Source of the DNA: Bog-532 sp963742875
GTDB lineage: Bacteria; Actinomycetota; Actinomycetes; Streptosporangiales; Streptosporangiaceae
DNA length: 64,000 nt
Reading direction: 5' to 3'
Assembly (NCBI GenBank): GCA_963742875.1
Contig: CAVUNO010000020.1
Coordinates: 28,375 to 92,374, forward strand
Part shown: one piece after another, positions 53,786-62,292 of the stretch
How the letters are laid out: each line of letters starts with the position of its first letter
How positions within the stretch are numbered: position 1 is the stretch's first letter
Made by a program: the position numbers and the translations under genes
Notes under the pieces: generated by a model
Told to the model about the DNA's origin: nothing
Database searches by the model: none
What the model saw: the letters and a program-made list of their open reading frames with translations, nothing else

Positions 53786-55214
53786 GAGCAATGCTTGAGA
53801 CCTGTGGATGGGCCGGGTTGGGTGTACCTTCCCGGTAATCATTTGGAGTCTCAAGCAATGACCGGCGTTGGCGCGCCGGCCGGGAAGGTACAACCCGATG
53901 CTCACCGTAGTCCCTGGCGACGAGTCAGGCCACGAGGACGGGAAGGGTGTCTCACCGTCGCTGATCGATGAGATCGTGCGGGAAGGCGCGCGGCGGATGC
54001 TGGCCGAGGCGCTGCAGGCCGAGGTGGACGCCTATATCGCGGCGCATGCCGCCGAACGGGATGAGAACGGCCGCCGCCTGGTGGTGCGGAACGGCTCTCA
54101 CCAGAGCCGGGAGGTGCTGACCAGTGCGGGCGCGGTGCAGGTGACCGCGCCGCGGGTCAACGACAAGCGCACCGATCCAGGCACCGGGGAGCGGCAGCGG
54201 TTCTCCTCGGCGATCTTGCCGCCGTGGGCGCGGAAGACCCCCAAGATCACCGAGGTGCTGCCGCTGCTGTACCTGCATGGCCTGTCGTCCGGGGATTTCG
54301 TGCCGGCGCTGGGCCAGTTCCTGGGCTCATCGGCCGGGCTGTCGGCGGCGGTGATCACCCGGCTGACCGAGACGTGGAAGGGTGAGCAGCGTGCCTTCGC
54401 GCAGCGGGATCTGTCGGGGGTGGACTACGTGTACCTGTGGGCGGACGGGATCCATGTGAACATCCGGCTGGAAGAGCACAAGCTGTGCCTGCTGGTGCTG
54501 ATCGGGGTCCGCGCTGATGGCCGCAAGGAGCTGATCGCCCTGGCCGACGGCTACCGGGAGTCCGCCGAATCGTGGGCGGACCTGCTGCGCGATTGCGCCC
54601 GCCGTGGCATGCGCGCCCCGGTCCTGGCCGTCGGGGACGGGGCGCTGGGGTTCTGGAACGGGCTGCGTGAGGTGTTCCCCGGGACCAGGGAGGGCCGCTG
54701 CTGGTTCCACAAGACGGCCAACGTCCTGGCCGCACTGCCGAAGTCAGCGCATCCCGGGGCGAAGAAGGCCCTGGCGCAGATCTGGGGCGCCGAGGACAAG
54801 CGGCACGCCCTCGCCGCGGTGAAGGCCTTCGATGCCGCTTACGGGGCCAAGTTCCCCAAGGCCACCGCGAAGATCACCGACGACGCGGACGAGCTGCTGG
54901 CGTTCTATGACTACCCGTGCGAGCACTGGGTGCATCTGCGCACCACCAACCCGATCGAGTCAACTTTCGCCACGGTCCGGCACCGGACCAAGATCACCAA
55001 GGGGCCTGGTTCCCGGGCGGCGGGCCTGGCGATGGCGTTCAAGCTCATCGAGTCCGCTCAGGACCGCTGGCGTGCCGTGAACGCTCCACACCTCGTGGCG
55101 CTTGTGCGCGCGGGGGCGACCTTCGTCAACGGAAAACTCGTCGAAAGGCCCGGCGCGAACGCGCAGTCCGAGGCCGCCTAAACGATCTTGATCCACAGGT
55201 CTTGACAATAGCTC
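53786..55214 (+). mobile_element. IS256-family insertion sequence, complete
   Basis: The element is 1,429 bp. Its ends are GAGCAATGCTTGAGACCTG and, inward from 55214, GAGCTATTGTCAAGACCTG, both continuing with TGGAT: about 19 of 24 positions match. It is flanked by AGCGCGGC on both sides. It differs in terminal sequence from the IS256-type element at 44723, so two separate IS256 lineages live in this window. It carries one uninterrupted transposase and splits a serine-hydrolase gene. Confidence 0.92.
53898..55181 (+). CDS. IS256-family transposase, intact
   Basis: ATG 53898 gives 427 residues. DNA-binding part ILPPWARKTPKITEVLPLLY and GLSAAVITRLTETWKGEQRA; catalytic residues in SGVDYVYLWADGIHVNIR (first Asp), VLAVGDGALGFWNGL (second Asp) and TNPIESTFATVRHRT (Glu). 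CxxH-like CWFHKTANVL between them is typical of the family. The frame is unbroken, unlike the transposase at 44777, so this copy may still be active. Confidence 0.94.
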   Translation: MLTVVPGDESGHEDGKGVSPSLIDEIVREGARRMLAEALQAEVDAYIAAHAAERDENGRRLVVRNGSHQSREVLTSAGAVQVTAPRVNDKRTDPGTGERQRFSSAILPPWARKTPKITEVLPLLYLHGLSSGDFVPALGQFLGSSAGLSAAVITRLTETWKGEQRAFAQRDLSGVDYVYLWADGIHVNIRLEEHKLCLLVLIGVRADGRKELIALADGYRESAESWADLLRDCARRGMRAPVLAVGDGALGFWNGLREVFPGTREGRCWFHKTANVLAALPKSAHPGAKKALAQIWGAEDKRHALAAVKAFDAAYGAKFPKATAKITDDADELLAFYDYPCEHWVHLRTTNPIESTFATVRHRTKITKGPGSRAAGLAMAFKLIESAQDRWRAVNAPHLVALVRAGATFVNGKLVERPGANAQSEAA

Positions 55215-55222
55215 AGCGCGGC
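55215..55222. repeat. Target-site duplication, right copy (8 bp)
   Basis: AGCGCGGC, exact copy of 53778-53785, at the junction with the 3' part of the serine hydrolase. Confidence 0.9.
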
Positions 55223-55492
55223 TACGCGCTGCAGCTCATGGAGAGCGTGACGCTGTCCCAGCGCTGGGGAGTCTCTGGCGGTGTCCCACCGCAAGCAACC
55301 GTGGCGCTCAAGAACGGCTGGCTGCCACTTGACCAGGCAGAGACGGACTGGCAAATCAACAGCATTGGATGGATCTCAGGCCTGCACAGGGACTACCTGA
55401 TGGCCGTGCTCACCACTGGGAACCCGACCGAACAATATGGCATAGACACGATCGATGGGCTGTCTGGCATCGTCTGGAAGAACATGGGCTAA
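55223..55492 (+). pseudogene. Beta-lactamase-fold serine hydrolase, C-terminal part
   Basis: Continues the gene split at 53786: YALQLMESVTLSQRWGVSGG, VPPQATVALKNGWLPLDQAE and INSIGWISGLHRDYLMAVLT, ending at TAA 55492. ALKNGWLP holds the third active-site motif (KNG in place of KTG) of this secreted family. Both the signal and all three motifs exist, so the parent gene was complete before the insertion. Confidence 0.85.
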
Positions 55493-56143
55493 CCTGCCCA
55501 TGAGCCGACGGGGTTATAGTTGGCTCCATTGATAGGTAATTTAGCTATTCGTCCCGTCCCGTTCGGCCCGGTCAGGACCCAGGGGTACGCCACCAGCGCG
55601 AACTCGCGGTGCACTTCATCACCCCGGAGTACGCGTACCGTCCCGGGGAAACCCGGATGCACAGCGCGGGTAAGGACGAGTAGCGCGTCATCCTGGAGCC
55701 CGGCGAGCGTGCGCTGTCAGACTGCGCCTGCTCATCAAGACCGAGAAGTACACCGAGCGCAAGCACGCAACCTCGCTGTCGGCGATCGAGGAGCAGATCC
55801 TGCGCGCCAAGGCGACGCAGACAGGCCGATCATGACTAGCCGTCTTGCGGTGGCGGCAGCGGCGTGCCCTTGAAGGTCGGGCCGGCAGTCCCTTGAACTG
55901 CGGCACCGGATCTCTGTGAGTGGTCTTTTCGGACTGGGCGAGCAACGTGTCCTGGCGGCAAGACGAGCTTTCGGACCCCAGGTGTGGCCTGGCAACCACA
56001 ACGGCCTGCGGCAACTCGGCGGCCTTCTTCCGTCTGGCCCTGGCCTCGATCGAGTCCTTCGACGGAGGCACCGGGCTATTCGTGGAATCCCTGCTCGCCG
56101 TCGCCTTCAGCCCGGGAAATGCCGGGCCTGGCTGCTGCCGCCT
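55493..56143. other. No intact gene; one unidentified C-terminal fragment
   Basis: A 651-bp gap. One + frame ending at TGA 55835 reads RLLIKTEKYTERKHATSLSA then EEQILRAKATQTGRS and could be the tail of a lost gene. Nothing else is recognised. It sits between two regions of mobile DNA. Confidence 0.35.
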
Positions 56144-58192
56144 TCATGGGAGGTGGCACGTGGCCGGCCACGGTGAAGCGGTGGGGCGGCTACGGGTAGC
56201 CTGCACCGCGGTTGCCACCATGCGCGCGTACAGCGTCGCTCCTGGCGGGCGGGGATGCACATCGTCGTCCCAGAGCAGGCCGGTGCGATGCTCGATGGTC
56301 GCGAACCAGTTGGCCAGCACGACATTGTCATGCTTGCGGGCGGCGGCGGCGAGCACCCGGTTGTCCCCGTTCTGCCACGGCCGGGGATCGAACGTGTTGA
56401 TGAGCACCAGCGTGTGGTGCGGTCCTATGGTGGCGAGCAGCCGGCGGATCTGGCTCGTGGTGACGGTCCCGTTGGTGCCAAGACCCAAGACGACCACAGA
56501 TCGGAGCAGGCCGGTGCCGGCGAGCCGTTGCACGACGGCGAGGCCGGCGCTCATCTGCCGGCTGATCGCCGCATCTATGTAGATCCCTTTGAGGGCAGCC
56601 TGCAGCTGCGGGGCGGCCGCGAGCATGACCGAGTCCCCGATGGCGGTGACCTTCGAACCGGGAATCTTCGCCTGGTATGCGTGACCGCCGCCGCCCGATG
56701 TGCTGGCCGGGGCGGGCGGTGGGGTGGCTGCGGAAACCCGGGCTGCCGCCGCCGGGGTGACCTTGTGCGCCCGGGAGTCTGCGCTGACCTTCGCTCCCTT
56801 GGTGATCTGCTGCGCCAGGCCCGGCGACGTGGGCGCGCGCAGCACCCCGTACCCGGCGGCGCAGGCGACCATGAGAGCTGCGGCCAGGGCGACGGCGGGA
56901 AAGGCACGGGCGAGTCCCCGGACTTGGGCGGCCAGCGATTCGGTCACCGCGAGGTACCTGGCGTGGACAGTGGACCGGAGGCCGTTGCGCAGGATTGGCT
57001 CTTCTATCCATGTCCAGGAGGCGGCTGCCAGTGTGATCGCGGTGGCAGCCTCGGCGGCCCACAGCCAGGGGGCCCCGGGTCGCGGCCCGGTGATCGCGGC
57101 GGCGATCGCGATGACCGGCCAGTGCCATAGGTAGATGCCGTATGATCGCACGCCGGCCCAGCGCAGCGGCGCCCAGCTGAGCAACCCGGCGATGACACCG
57201 GGGCTGGCGGCCGCCACGACCAGGCCGCCCGCCCCGAGCGCGGCGCTGAGCAGCCCCGCCGGGTACAGGGCAGCGTCCCCGCCGGAGTAGCGGATCATCG
57301 CCCAGGCGAGCACGACGATCCCGGTCAGGCCCGCCGCGTCGGCGCGCCGGGCTTGCTGGCGTGGCGCGGCCCGTAGCTGCCGCAGTGGCCAGGCGAAGGC
57401 GAGCGCCGCCCCGATGAACAGCGCGGACGCGTGGGTGTCGGTGCCGTAGTAGACCCGCGAGGGATCCCCGCCCGGCACGTAGATGACGGCCATGGCCACC
57501 GCGGACAGGGCTGCCCCCGCCAGCGCGACGGCTGCCCGGTGACAGCGGCGCTGGCAGGTCCGCAGCGTCACGATCACGATCAGCGGCCACACCAGATAGA
57601 ACTGCTCCTCGATGGCGAGCGACCACAGATGGCGCAACGGCGGCGGCGGGCCGAACCCGGCGAAATACGACTGATGCTGCAGCGCCTGCCACCAGTTACT
57701 CGAATAGCTGACCGCCGCAAGCAGCGCCGGCCGCAGCGCCCCGAGCTGTCCTGGTTCGATCACGGCGACCGCCGCTGTCACGGTGACCAGCACCACGGCC
57801 AGGGCGGGCAGCAGCCGCCGTGCGCGCCGGATCCAGAACCCGCGCAGGTCCAGCTGCCCGTGCCGGGCCCATTGGGCGGCGAGCAGGTCGGTGATCAGGT
57901 AGCCGCTCAGGACAAAAAAGACATCAACCCCGAGAAATCCGCCGTGAAACGCCGCGAATTGCTCATGAAAGGCGATAACCGCAAGCACGGCCAGCGCCCG
58001 GACACCATCGAGACCGGGCGCCCGCGCTCCGCCGCCCACGGCCGTCCTGCCCCGTTTTTCGACTGCGGTCCATGTTCGCACTCTGCTGCCCCCCGGCTCC
58101 AGCAATGTTCTGTTCTTTGCCACTTCGGGGCGACAGGAAACCCCTGGCCGATAATGGGAGGGAAAGATATTAGTAACGCACCCGGCAGCCAA
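56144..58192 (-). CDS. OafA/YrhL-type membrane acyltransferase with C-terminal SGNH domain
   Basis: A 682-residue protein. The membrane part has family motifs: GLDGVRALAVLAVIAFHEQF (catalytic His), GGFLGVDVFFVLSGYLITDL, FWIRRARRLLPALAVVL and LWSLAIEEQFYLVWPLIVIV. About ten hydrophobic segments follow. After a Thr/Pro/Ala linker the C-terminal domain shows GDSVMLAAAPQLQ (SGNH block I), VLGLGTNGTVTTSQ (the Gly/Asn block) and WDDDVHPRPPGATLYA (block V with Asp and His). Such enzymes O-acetylate cell-surface glycans or antibiotics. Its start is uncertain; GTG/ATG sites within the first 60 codons are possible. Confidence 0.92.
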   Translation of the reverse strand: MAAGCVTNIFPSHYRPGVSCRPEVAKNRTLLEPGGSRVRTWTAVEKRGRTAVGGGARAPGLDGVRALAVLAVIAFHEQFAAFHGGFLGVDVFFVLSGYLITDLLAAQWARHGQLDLRGFWIRRARRLLPALAVVLVTVTAAVAVIEPGQLGALRPALLAAVSYSSNWWQALQHQSYFAGFGPPPPLRHLWSLAIEEQFYLVWPLIVIVTLRTCQRRCHRAAVALAGAALSAVAMAVIYVPGGDPSRVYYGTDTHASALFIGAALAFAWPLRQLRAAPRQQARRADAAGLTGIVVLAWAMIRYSGGDAALYPAGLLSAALGAGGLVVAAASPGVIAGLLSWAPLRWAGVRSYGIYLWHWPVIAIAAAITGPRPGAPWLWAAEAATAITLAAASWTWIEEPILRNGLRSTVHARYLAVTESLAAQVRGLARAFPAVALAAALMVACAAGYGVLRAPTSPGLAQQITKGAKVSADSRAHKVTPAAAARVSAATPPPAPASTSGGGGHAYQAKIPGSKVTAIGDSVMLAAAPQLQAALKGIYIDAAISRQMSAGLAVVQRLAGTGLLRSVVVLGLGTNGTVTTSQIRRLLATIGPHHTLVLINTFDPRPWQNGDNRVLAAAARKHDNVVLANWFATIEHRTGLLWDDDVHPRPPGATLYARMVATAVQATRSRPTASPWPATCHLP

Positions 58193-58619
58193 TTTAGTAG
58201 CATTCGTTGGCAGCTGTTACCCGCCTATTTATCCGGCTACGGATCGATGATCAACGGCATCCCTCATTCGTGACGGGCTAGGGGGATCGGCCGCCCGGCT
58301 GTCAGGAGCACAAAGGCATCCGGGGCCGTATGCGTGCAGACCGCCGTGAGTGCATGCCTGGCGGTAGCGAGACGTTACTGGTCGTCGGCGTCGCGGGCCA
58401 GAGCGGGACGATCGGCCAGGCCGCCGACGGCCAAGCCGGACGAGTTCCACCCCCGGCCAGGTCCCGGCGGGCTCAGTTTGCACGACGCCCCCAGCACGCC
58501 CGCCCGTCAAGGGCGAAGGTGCTTCCCGGCTCTGGGGCGGCCTGCCCGCCTGGCGGTGAGCGGGAGTCGCTGACGGCGGGGACGTGCCGGCGCGGGCCGG
58601 GACGTCCCCGCTGCTGCGG
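58193..58619. other. No gene recognised
   Basis: A 427-bp gap between the acyltransferase start and the end of the LysM gene. It has no supported coding region; the part near 58200 should hold the acyltransferase promoter. Confidence 0.4.
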
Positions 58620-59282
58620 TTAGCACCCGTCGGAGGGTGCCCATGGGCTGGTGCCCGACTGGGCGTACGCGTGCTGGAATGCCGCGTTCTGCATGCTGAC
58701 GGGCGCGTCTTGCGGCAGCCCGGAGTACCCCAGGCTCTGCCAGGTGCCAGGCAGGAACTGGTACAGGCCGCCCGCACCCGAGGCCGGGTTGACGGCGTGG
58801 GCGTTTCCGCCTGACTCGCGGGCGATCACGCATGCCTGGAAGCTGCCCGGCGCCGCGCGGGAGGTCCCCGCACGTGAGGTCCCCGCGGGCGAAGTCTGTG
58901 CAGGCGAGGTCCCCGCGGGCGGCGCTGGCGCTGGCCCCGCGGTTGCGGCCACGGCCGCGGTGGGCGCGTTCGCCGGCCGGGCGGGGGCCGGGATGGCGGC
59001 CCGGGCGGCCTGGTCCAGCCATGCCTGGCGCGGGTGCCAGGTGCTCAGCGCTAGCCGCTGGCCCGCCGCGATGACGTCGGGGTCGGGCACCGCGTGCCGG
59101 TTGGTCCACCACAGGGCGGGCCAGTCGGCCGCGCTGCCGTACTCGCGGCGGGCGATGCCGGACAAGGTGTCGCCCGGCCGGACGGTGTAGTGCGCCGGGG
59201 CCGGGGGCGCCGCCGCGGGATGCAGTGAAACCGTGACCACGATCAGCGACTTGGCCAGCCCGGTAACTGCCATACTGAACAT
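58620..59282 (-). CDS. Secreted LysM - transglycosylase-like (Rpf/SLT-type) protein
   Basis: ATG 59282 follows AGGAGG. The first 25 residues form a signal (SMAVTGLAKSLIVVTVSLHP). A LysM domain follows: HYTVRPGDTLSGIARREYGS then WPALWWTNRHAVPDPDVIAA. After an Ala/Pro/Thr linker with three repeats of SPAGTSRAG type, the last 75 residues read CVIARESGGNAHAVNPASGA and GGLYQFLPGTWQSLGYSG, the transglycosylase-like fold with its catalytic Glu in ARESGG. It would bind and cut peptidoglycan outside the cell. Confidence 0.9.
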   Translation of the reverse strand: MFSMAVTGLAKSLIVVTVSLHPAAAPPAPAHYTVRPGDTLSGIARREYGSAADWPALWWTNRHAVPDPDVIAAGQRLALSTWHPRQAWLDQAARAAIPAPARPANAPTAAVAATAGPAPAPPAGTSPAQTSPAGTSRAGTSRAAPGSFQACVIARESGGNAHAVNPASGAGGLYQFLPGTWQSLGYSGLPQDAPVSMQNAAFQHAYAQSGTSPWAPSDGC

Positions 59283-59314
59283 GTCGGGGTTCCTCCTGGG
59301 TTCGTCCGACACAA

Positions 59315-59350
59315 GGTCCCGGCCGCGTGCGCGAACACCTGGCCGGGACC
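59315..59350. promoter_or_regulatory. Strong hairpin in the leader of the LysM gene
   Basis: GGTCCCGGCC at 59315-59324 and GGCCGGGACC at 59341-59350 form a perfect 10-bp stem with a 16-base loop, extended by CAAGG/CCTTG across a small bulge. It lies 32 bp upstream of the start codon in the transcribed direction and could attenuate transcription or hold translation. Confidence 0.55.
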
Positions 59351-59607
59351 GCCTTGGCTAGCAGGCGATGCGCGTGACGGTCATCTCCTGCCCACCCTGC
59401 GGGAGGGTGCGACGCGGTATCACGGGTTTCTCCCTTACCTCATGTTCCTCTCCAGCCCCATAGCCTGCCAGGGGTAACGCTCTGTGTATAGACCTGTGGA
59501 TGATTTGCGTAGATACGCTGGTCAGCCCGGCTGTACAGGTGTGGACGAGCGGGGGTGTGGAAATGTGGATAACCGTGGCGTGCAAAGTCCTGCCCGGTCC
59601 CGGGCCT
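59351..59607. other. No gene recognised
   Basis: Leader and promoter region of the LysM gene and upstream part of the recombinase remnant. I looked for a c-di-AMP (ydaO) riboswitch, known upstream of wall-lytic genes in actinobacteria, and did not see its conserved core. Confidence 0.35.
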
Positions 59608-59645
59608 GTCCATGACCGCCGGATGATCATCCGGCGGTCATGGAC
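59608..59645. repeat. 38-bp perfect palindrome
   Basis: The left arm GTCCATGACCGCCGGATGA (59608-59626) is followed at once by its exact reverse complement (59627-59645), centred on GATC with no spacer. It sits directly at the start of the tyrosine-recombinase remnant; the ATG at 59640 is inside it. Confidence 0.95.
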
Positions 59646-60212
59646 GCGCCCGGTCACGCTGTGCGGTCAGCGGCGGAGATCGAGCGCCTGTTCACAGGGT
59701 GGCGGGAGGAACTGGCCACCTGCGCAAGTTCGCCCCGGCCGCCCGGGGCTACGCCACTGCCCGGCTGGAGGCCGGCACCGGCGTGCGTGTCGACGAGGTG
59801 CGCATGCTGGACCTGGACGACGTGCGCTGGGAGCTGGACCGGTTCGGCAAGGTGAATGTCCGTCACGGCAAGGGCTCGCGGCAGCGGGGGCCAAAGCCGC
59901 AGCTAGTGCTGCTGATCAACGGCGCGGACCGCGGCCTGCGCTGGTTCATTGAGGACGTCTGGGGCCAGTTCGATGACGGCCACGACCGGCCCGGCGCCCC
60001 ACTGTCCCTTCCGAGCGCAACTGCCAGGACGGCTCGTGCTCGCGGGCGACGGCGGACGTGTTCCGCCGGTCACTGGCCGGGGCCGCCGGCCGCCGCCTGC
60101 CCGTCTGGTCGGGCAAGTTGACGCCGCATGTGCTGCGGCACTACTGCGCTTCCCAGCTCTTACCGGTCCGGGATGAGCCTGTTCGCCGGGCCGCCCCATG
60201 TGGTTGATCCGC
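59640..60212 (+). pseudogene. Tyrosine recombinase, frameshifted
   Basis: The first frame has AAEIERLFTGWREELATC. The next gives FAPAARGYATARLEAGTGVR, VDEVRMLDLDDVRWELDRFG (catalytic arginine region), KVNVRHGKGSRQRGPKPQLV (strand with the catalytic Lys) and DRGLRWFIEDVWGQFDDGHD. A third frame gives GKLTPHVLRHYCASQL with the HxLRH box. A fourth would give LYRSGMSLFA. At least three base-level breaks, and the final catalytic Tyr is missing. It was an integrase of about 300 residues. The 38-bp palindrome lies at its 5' end. Confidence 0.75.
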
Positions 60213-60288
60213 CGCAGGTGATCGGGCGATGGCACCACCCGGCGAGGGCAGCCTTCAGAGAACCAGAAAGAAAACCTGACTCACAGCG

Positions 60289-60334
60289 ATCTCATCACAT
60301 AAAGTAGTGTTATAATCACAATATGTGATGAGAT
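60289..60334. promoter_or_regulatory. Inverted repeat flanking a TATAAT box
   Basis: ATCTCATCACATA at 60289-60301 and its exact reverse complement TATGTGATGAGAT at 60322-60334 are separated by 20 bp that contain TATAAT at 60311-60316. A third half-site, ATCACA, lies at 60315-60320. The layout suggests a repressor covering a promoter for the gene at 60351. Confidence 0.65.
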
Positions 60335-60350
60335 TCGTCAGGGGGCGGTC

Positions 60351-60606
60351 ATGCGGAAGTCAGTGGCGGATGCGGCGATCGCTGTGGTGCTCGCTATGGT
60401 GTTCGCCACTTGTGTGACGGCCGCTGCCAGGCGCAGGCTGCGGCCAAGCTGCCGGTCGTCTACATCTACGGGATGGGCGGCGTCTGGTCAGGGGCGCGGG
60501 TCAAGCCCGCTACATCGTCTTCGGTGCGGATACCGAGGTCAACAAGCTGCACTGGACCCATTGGGGTCGTTCCAACCTGAAGTTGCTGGTCGCGGGCCTG
60601 GTATGA
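60351..60606 (+). pseudogene. Secreted protein, frameshifted and truncated
   Basis: ATG 60351 gives a signal sequence, MRKSVADAAIAVVLAMVFAT, then the frame changes. A second frame reads KLPVVYIYGMGGVWSGARVK and a third RYIVFGADTEVNKLHWTHWG then SNLKLLVAGLV to TGA 60606. The pattern with a HWTHW/SHW block is that of short secreted actinobacterial proteins of unknown role. Two breaks and loss of the C terminus make it a pseudogene, although its promoter region is well formed. Confidence 0.55.
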
Positions 60607-60817
60607 GCTGAATCGAGGGCGCTCGTGCTGATTGGAGCGGCTGAGCGTAGCTGCTGAGCATTTGACGCGCTTGGGCTTGTCCGGCGTGTCCTGCCAGGTT
60701 CGGCGCACCTGCCGGGTTTCAGCAGGTCGGCTGGCAACGCGACCGGCTTCGGTATTGATGCGGAACATTCTTATACAGATCATGGTTGCGTGGTTCGTGT
60801 GCGGCTATCGTCGGCCC

Positions 60818-61153
60818 ATGGGGCTTATCGATGCTGGAGCCTGGGGGCTCACCGGCGGTTTAGCTGCCGGGCTGGTCTCCATGTCGGCCTCAGTGGTTGC
60901 GGTCGGCTTTAAATGGCCCTGGCGCGGCAACGAGGACGGCGTGTGGCCGCGGTTGTTCGTCACAGTCGTTGGGCTGATAACCGGCGCGTTGGTGGCTGCA
61001 GCCGCGCACGGGCAGATGAGCGGCGGGTGGCCCGCGTTCATCATGGGCGTCAGCGCGCCGTCCGTCATCCGGGGTGCCCTATCGCGAGTCGAGGTCGCCG
61101 AACGCAAGCCCGACACAGGCGAAGTTGAGACGGCGGATGAACATGCGGCGTGA
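60818..61153 (+). CDS. Hypothetical three-helix membrane protein
   Basis: ATG 60818 gives 111 residues. Hydrophobic segments are seen at about 5-30 (GAWGLTGGLAAGLVSMSASV), 45-65 (LFVTVVGLITGALVAAAAHG) and 72-90 (WPAFIMGVSAPSVIRGAL); the C-terminal tail is charged (RVEVAERKPDTGEVETADEH). Its end overlaps the start of the next gene by 17 bp, so the two are coupled. The family is not recognised. The pair follows the broken secreted-protein gene and the TATAAT operator. Confidence 0.55.
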   Translation: MGLIDAGAWGLTGGLAAGLVSMSASVVAVGFKWPWRGNEDGVWPRLFVTVVGLITGALVAAAAHGQMSGGWPAFIMGVSAPSVIRGALSRVEVAERKPDTGEVETADEHAA

Positions 61154-62105
61154 GGGCGTACTCGGTCGGCTCGGCCGCGCCTCGCGTCCTGTCCGGCCGC
61201 TCATAAAGGTCACGGTTTCGCCGTGGTGGGCGCGTGTCCTGATCGCCGCCGGAGCTCAGCGCGCCGCCTCCGACGACAGCATGACGATGAGCTTCACGCC
61301 CTCAGAATTGGGTGGTCACGATCCTTCGCCTGATAGCCGGGCCAGAGAATGGCACCATGCCGGCGGCATACCCCTAAGAGCGGCTGCGCTGGGCCTAATG
61401 AGTCTGAACACTCCCATCAATCCCGCCAACTTGACGCACTCACGAAGCCCAAGTCCAGTCCCTCCTAGAGTGCACCGTGCTAGGCCCGCTGGTGTAGATC
61501 TGCCTGGTATCGGTCATGTCGAGAATCTTCCGTCAGGTGAACTGCTATTCAGGCCAACGTCAGAGGCCAGTCGTGGCCTACCCATGATCCTCACTTTGCT
61601 GCTTGAAGGGCAGCAGCCGATGCGCATGGTTGTCGATCTGAGCTATCTAGACAATGACCAACGTGGATTGCTGGAGCATCACATCCGTTCCATACTCCAG
61701 CATTACGACTACAGCATGAGTGGAAGCTCTAGCCGCATACAAATTGAGCCGTCTAAGCGCGATGACCTGCCCGGCACCGGCCCGCTACCCCGGCCCGGCA
61801 CCGGCCCGCTACCCCGGCCCGGCACCGGCCCGCTACCCCGGCCCGGCACCGGCCCGATGCCCCGGGTTGGCAACGACCCCGGCTACTACGGCCCTCCCCG
61901 CCCTGGACCTATGCCAGGAGAACCACCATGGGTGGCCGGCACCCGCGACTCGCCCAGTTACGAGCCCGGTTACGACGGCCCTCCCCGCTACGGGGGCGCG
62001 CCGGGCGCGTCGGCCCCGGAGGATGCAATCACCGAAGACTCGGGTGCGTCGGCCCCGGAGGAGGCAATCACCGAAGACACCGCTATCCCGCGGCGGGAAA
62101 AGTAG
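61137..62105 (+). CDS. Hypothetical protein with Pro-Gly-Thr repeats
   Basis: ATG 61137 gives about 322 residues. The N-terminal part is basic. A middle region has ordinary globular composition (GLPMILTLLLEGQQPMRMVV, DLSYLDNDQRGLLEHHIRSI), suggesting a small alpha/beta domain. It ends in four copies of an eight-residue unit, PGTGPLPR-type, and two copies of ASAPEDAITEDSG-type. The last 110 residues are likely disordered. Coupled to the membrane protein before it. Together they may form a membrane-anchored complex, but no function can be given. Confidence 0.5.
   Translation: MNMRREGVLGRLGRASRPVRPLIKVTVSPWWARVLIAAGAQRAASDDSMTMSFTPSELGGHDPSPDSRAREWHHAGGIPLRAAALGLMSLNTPINPANLTHSRSPSPVPPRVHRARPAGVDLPGIGHVENLPSGELLFRPTSEASRGLPMILTLLLEGQQPMRMVVDLSYLDNDQRGLLEHHIRSILQHYDYSMSGSSSRIQIEPSKRDDLPGTGPLPRPGTGPLPRPGTGPLPRPGTGPMPRVGNDPGYYGPPRPGPMPGEPPWVAGTRDSPSYEPGYDGPPRYGGAPGASAPEDAITEDSGASAPEEAITEDTAIPRREK
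61770..61865. repeat. Tandem repeat, 4 x 24 bp
   Basis: Four direct copies of a 24-bp unit (start CCCGGCACCGGCCCGCTACC). The first three are identical and the fourth has GATG instead of CTAC. They keep frame and encode the PGTGPLPR repeats. Confidence 0.92.
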
Positions 62106-62292
62106 ACCTGCCCTTGCGCGGTGATGGCAGGCCGGAGCTGCTTTGTCGATGGTCCCGGCTGCGCGCCGAATGCGTGAAAAGCGATCCTAATTTCGAGACA
62201 ACCATGGATAGGGTGGCGTAGCCAAGCTGCTGAGACGCTCGCGAGATCATCGTTTGAGCAACTGCGGCCAACGAGAGCCGAAAGGGGTTTGG

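Noticed and set aside
55920..56582. 220-codon open frame on the plus strand
   Set aside because: Most of it is antisense to the end of the acyltransferase, whose SGNH motifs are clear; the first part has no motif.
59351..59607. c-di-AMP (ydaO) riboswitch before the LysM gene
   Set aside because: The family context is right, but I could not find the conserved core; only a simple hairpin is visible.
61770..61865. CRISPR-like array
   Set aside because: The 24-bp units are contiguous without spacers and keep the reading frame of a Pro-rich protein.
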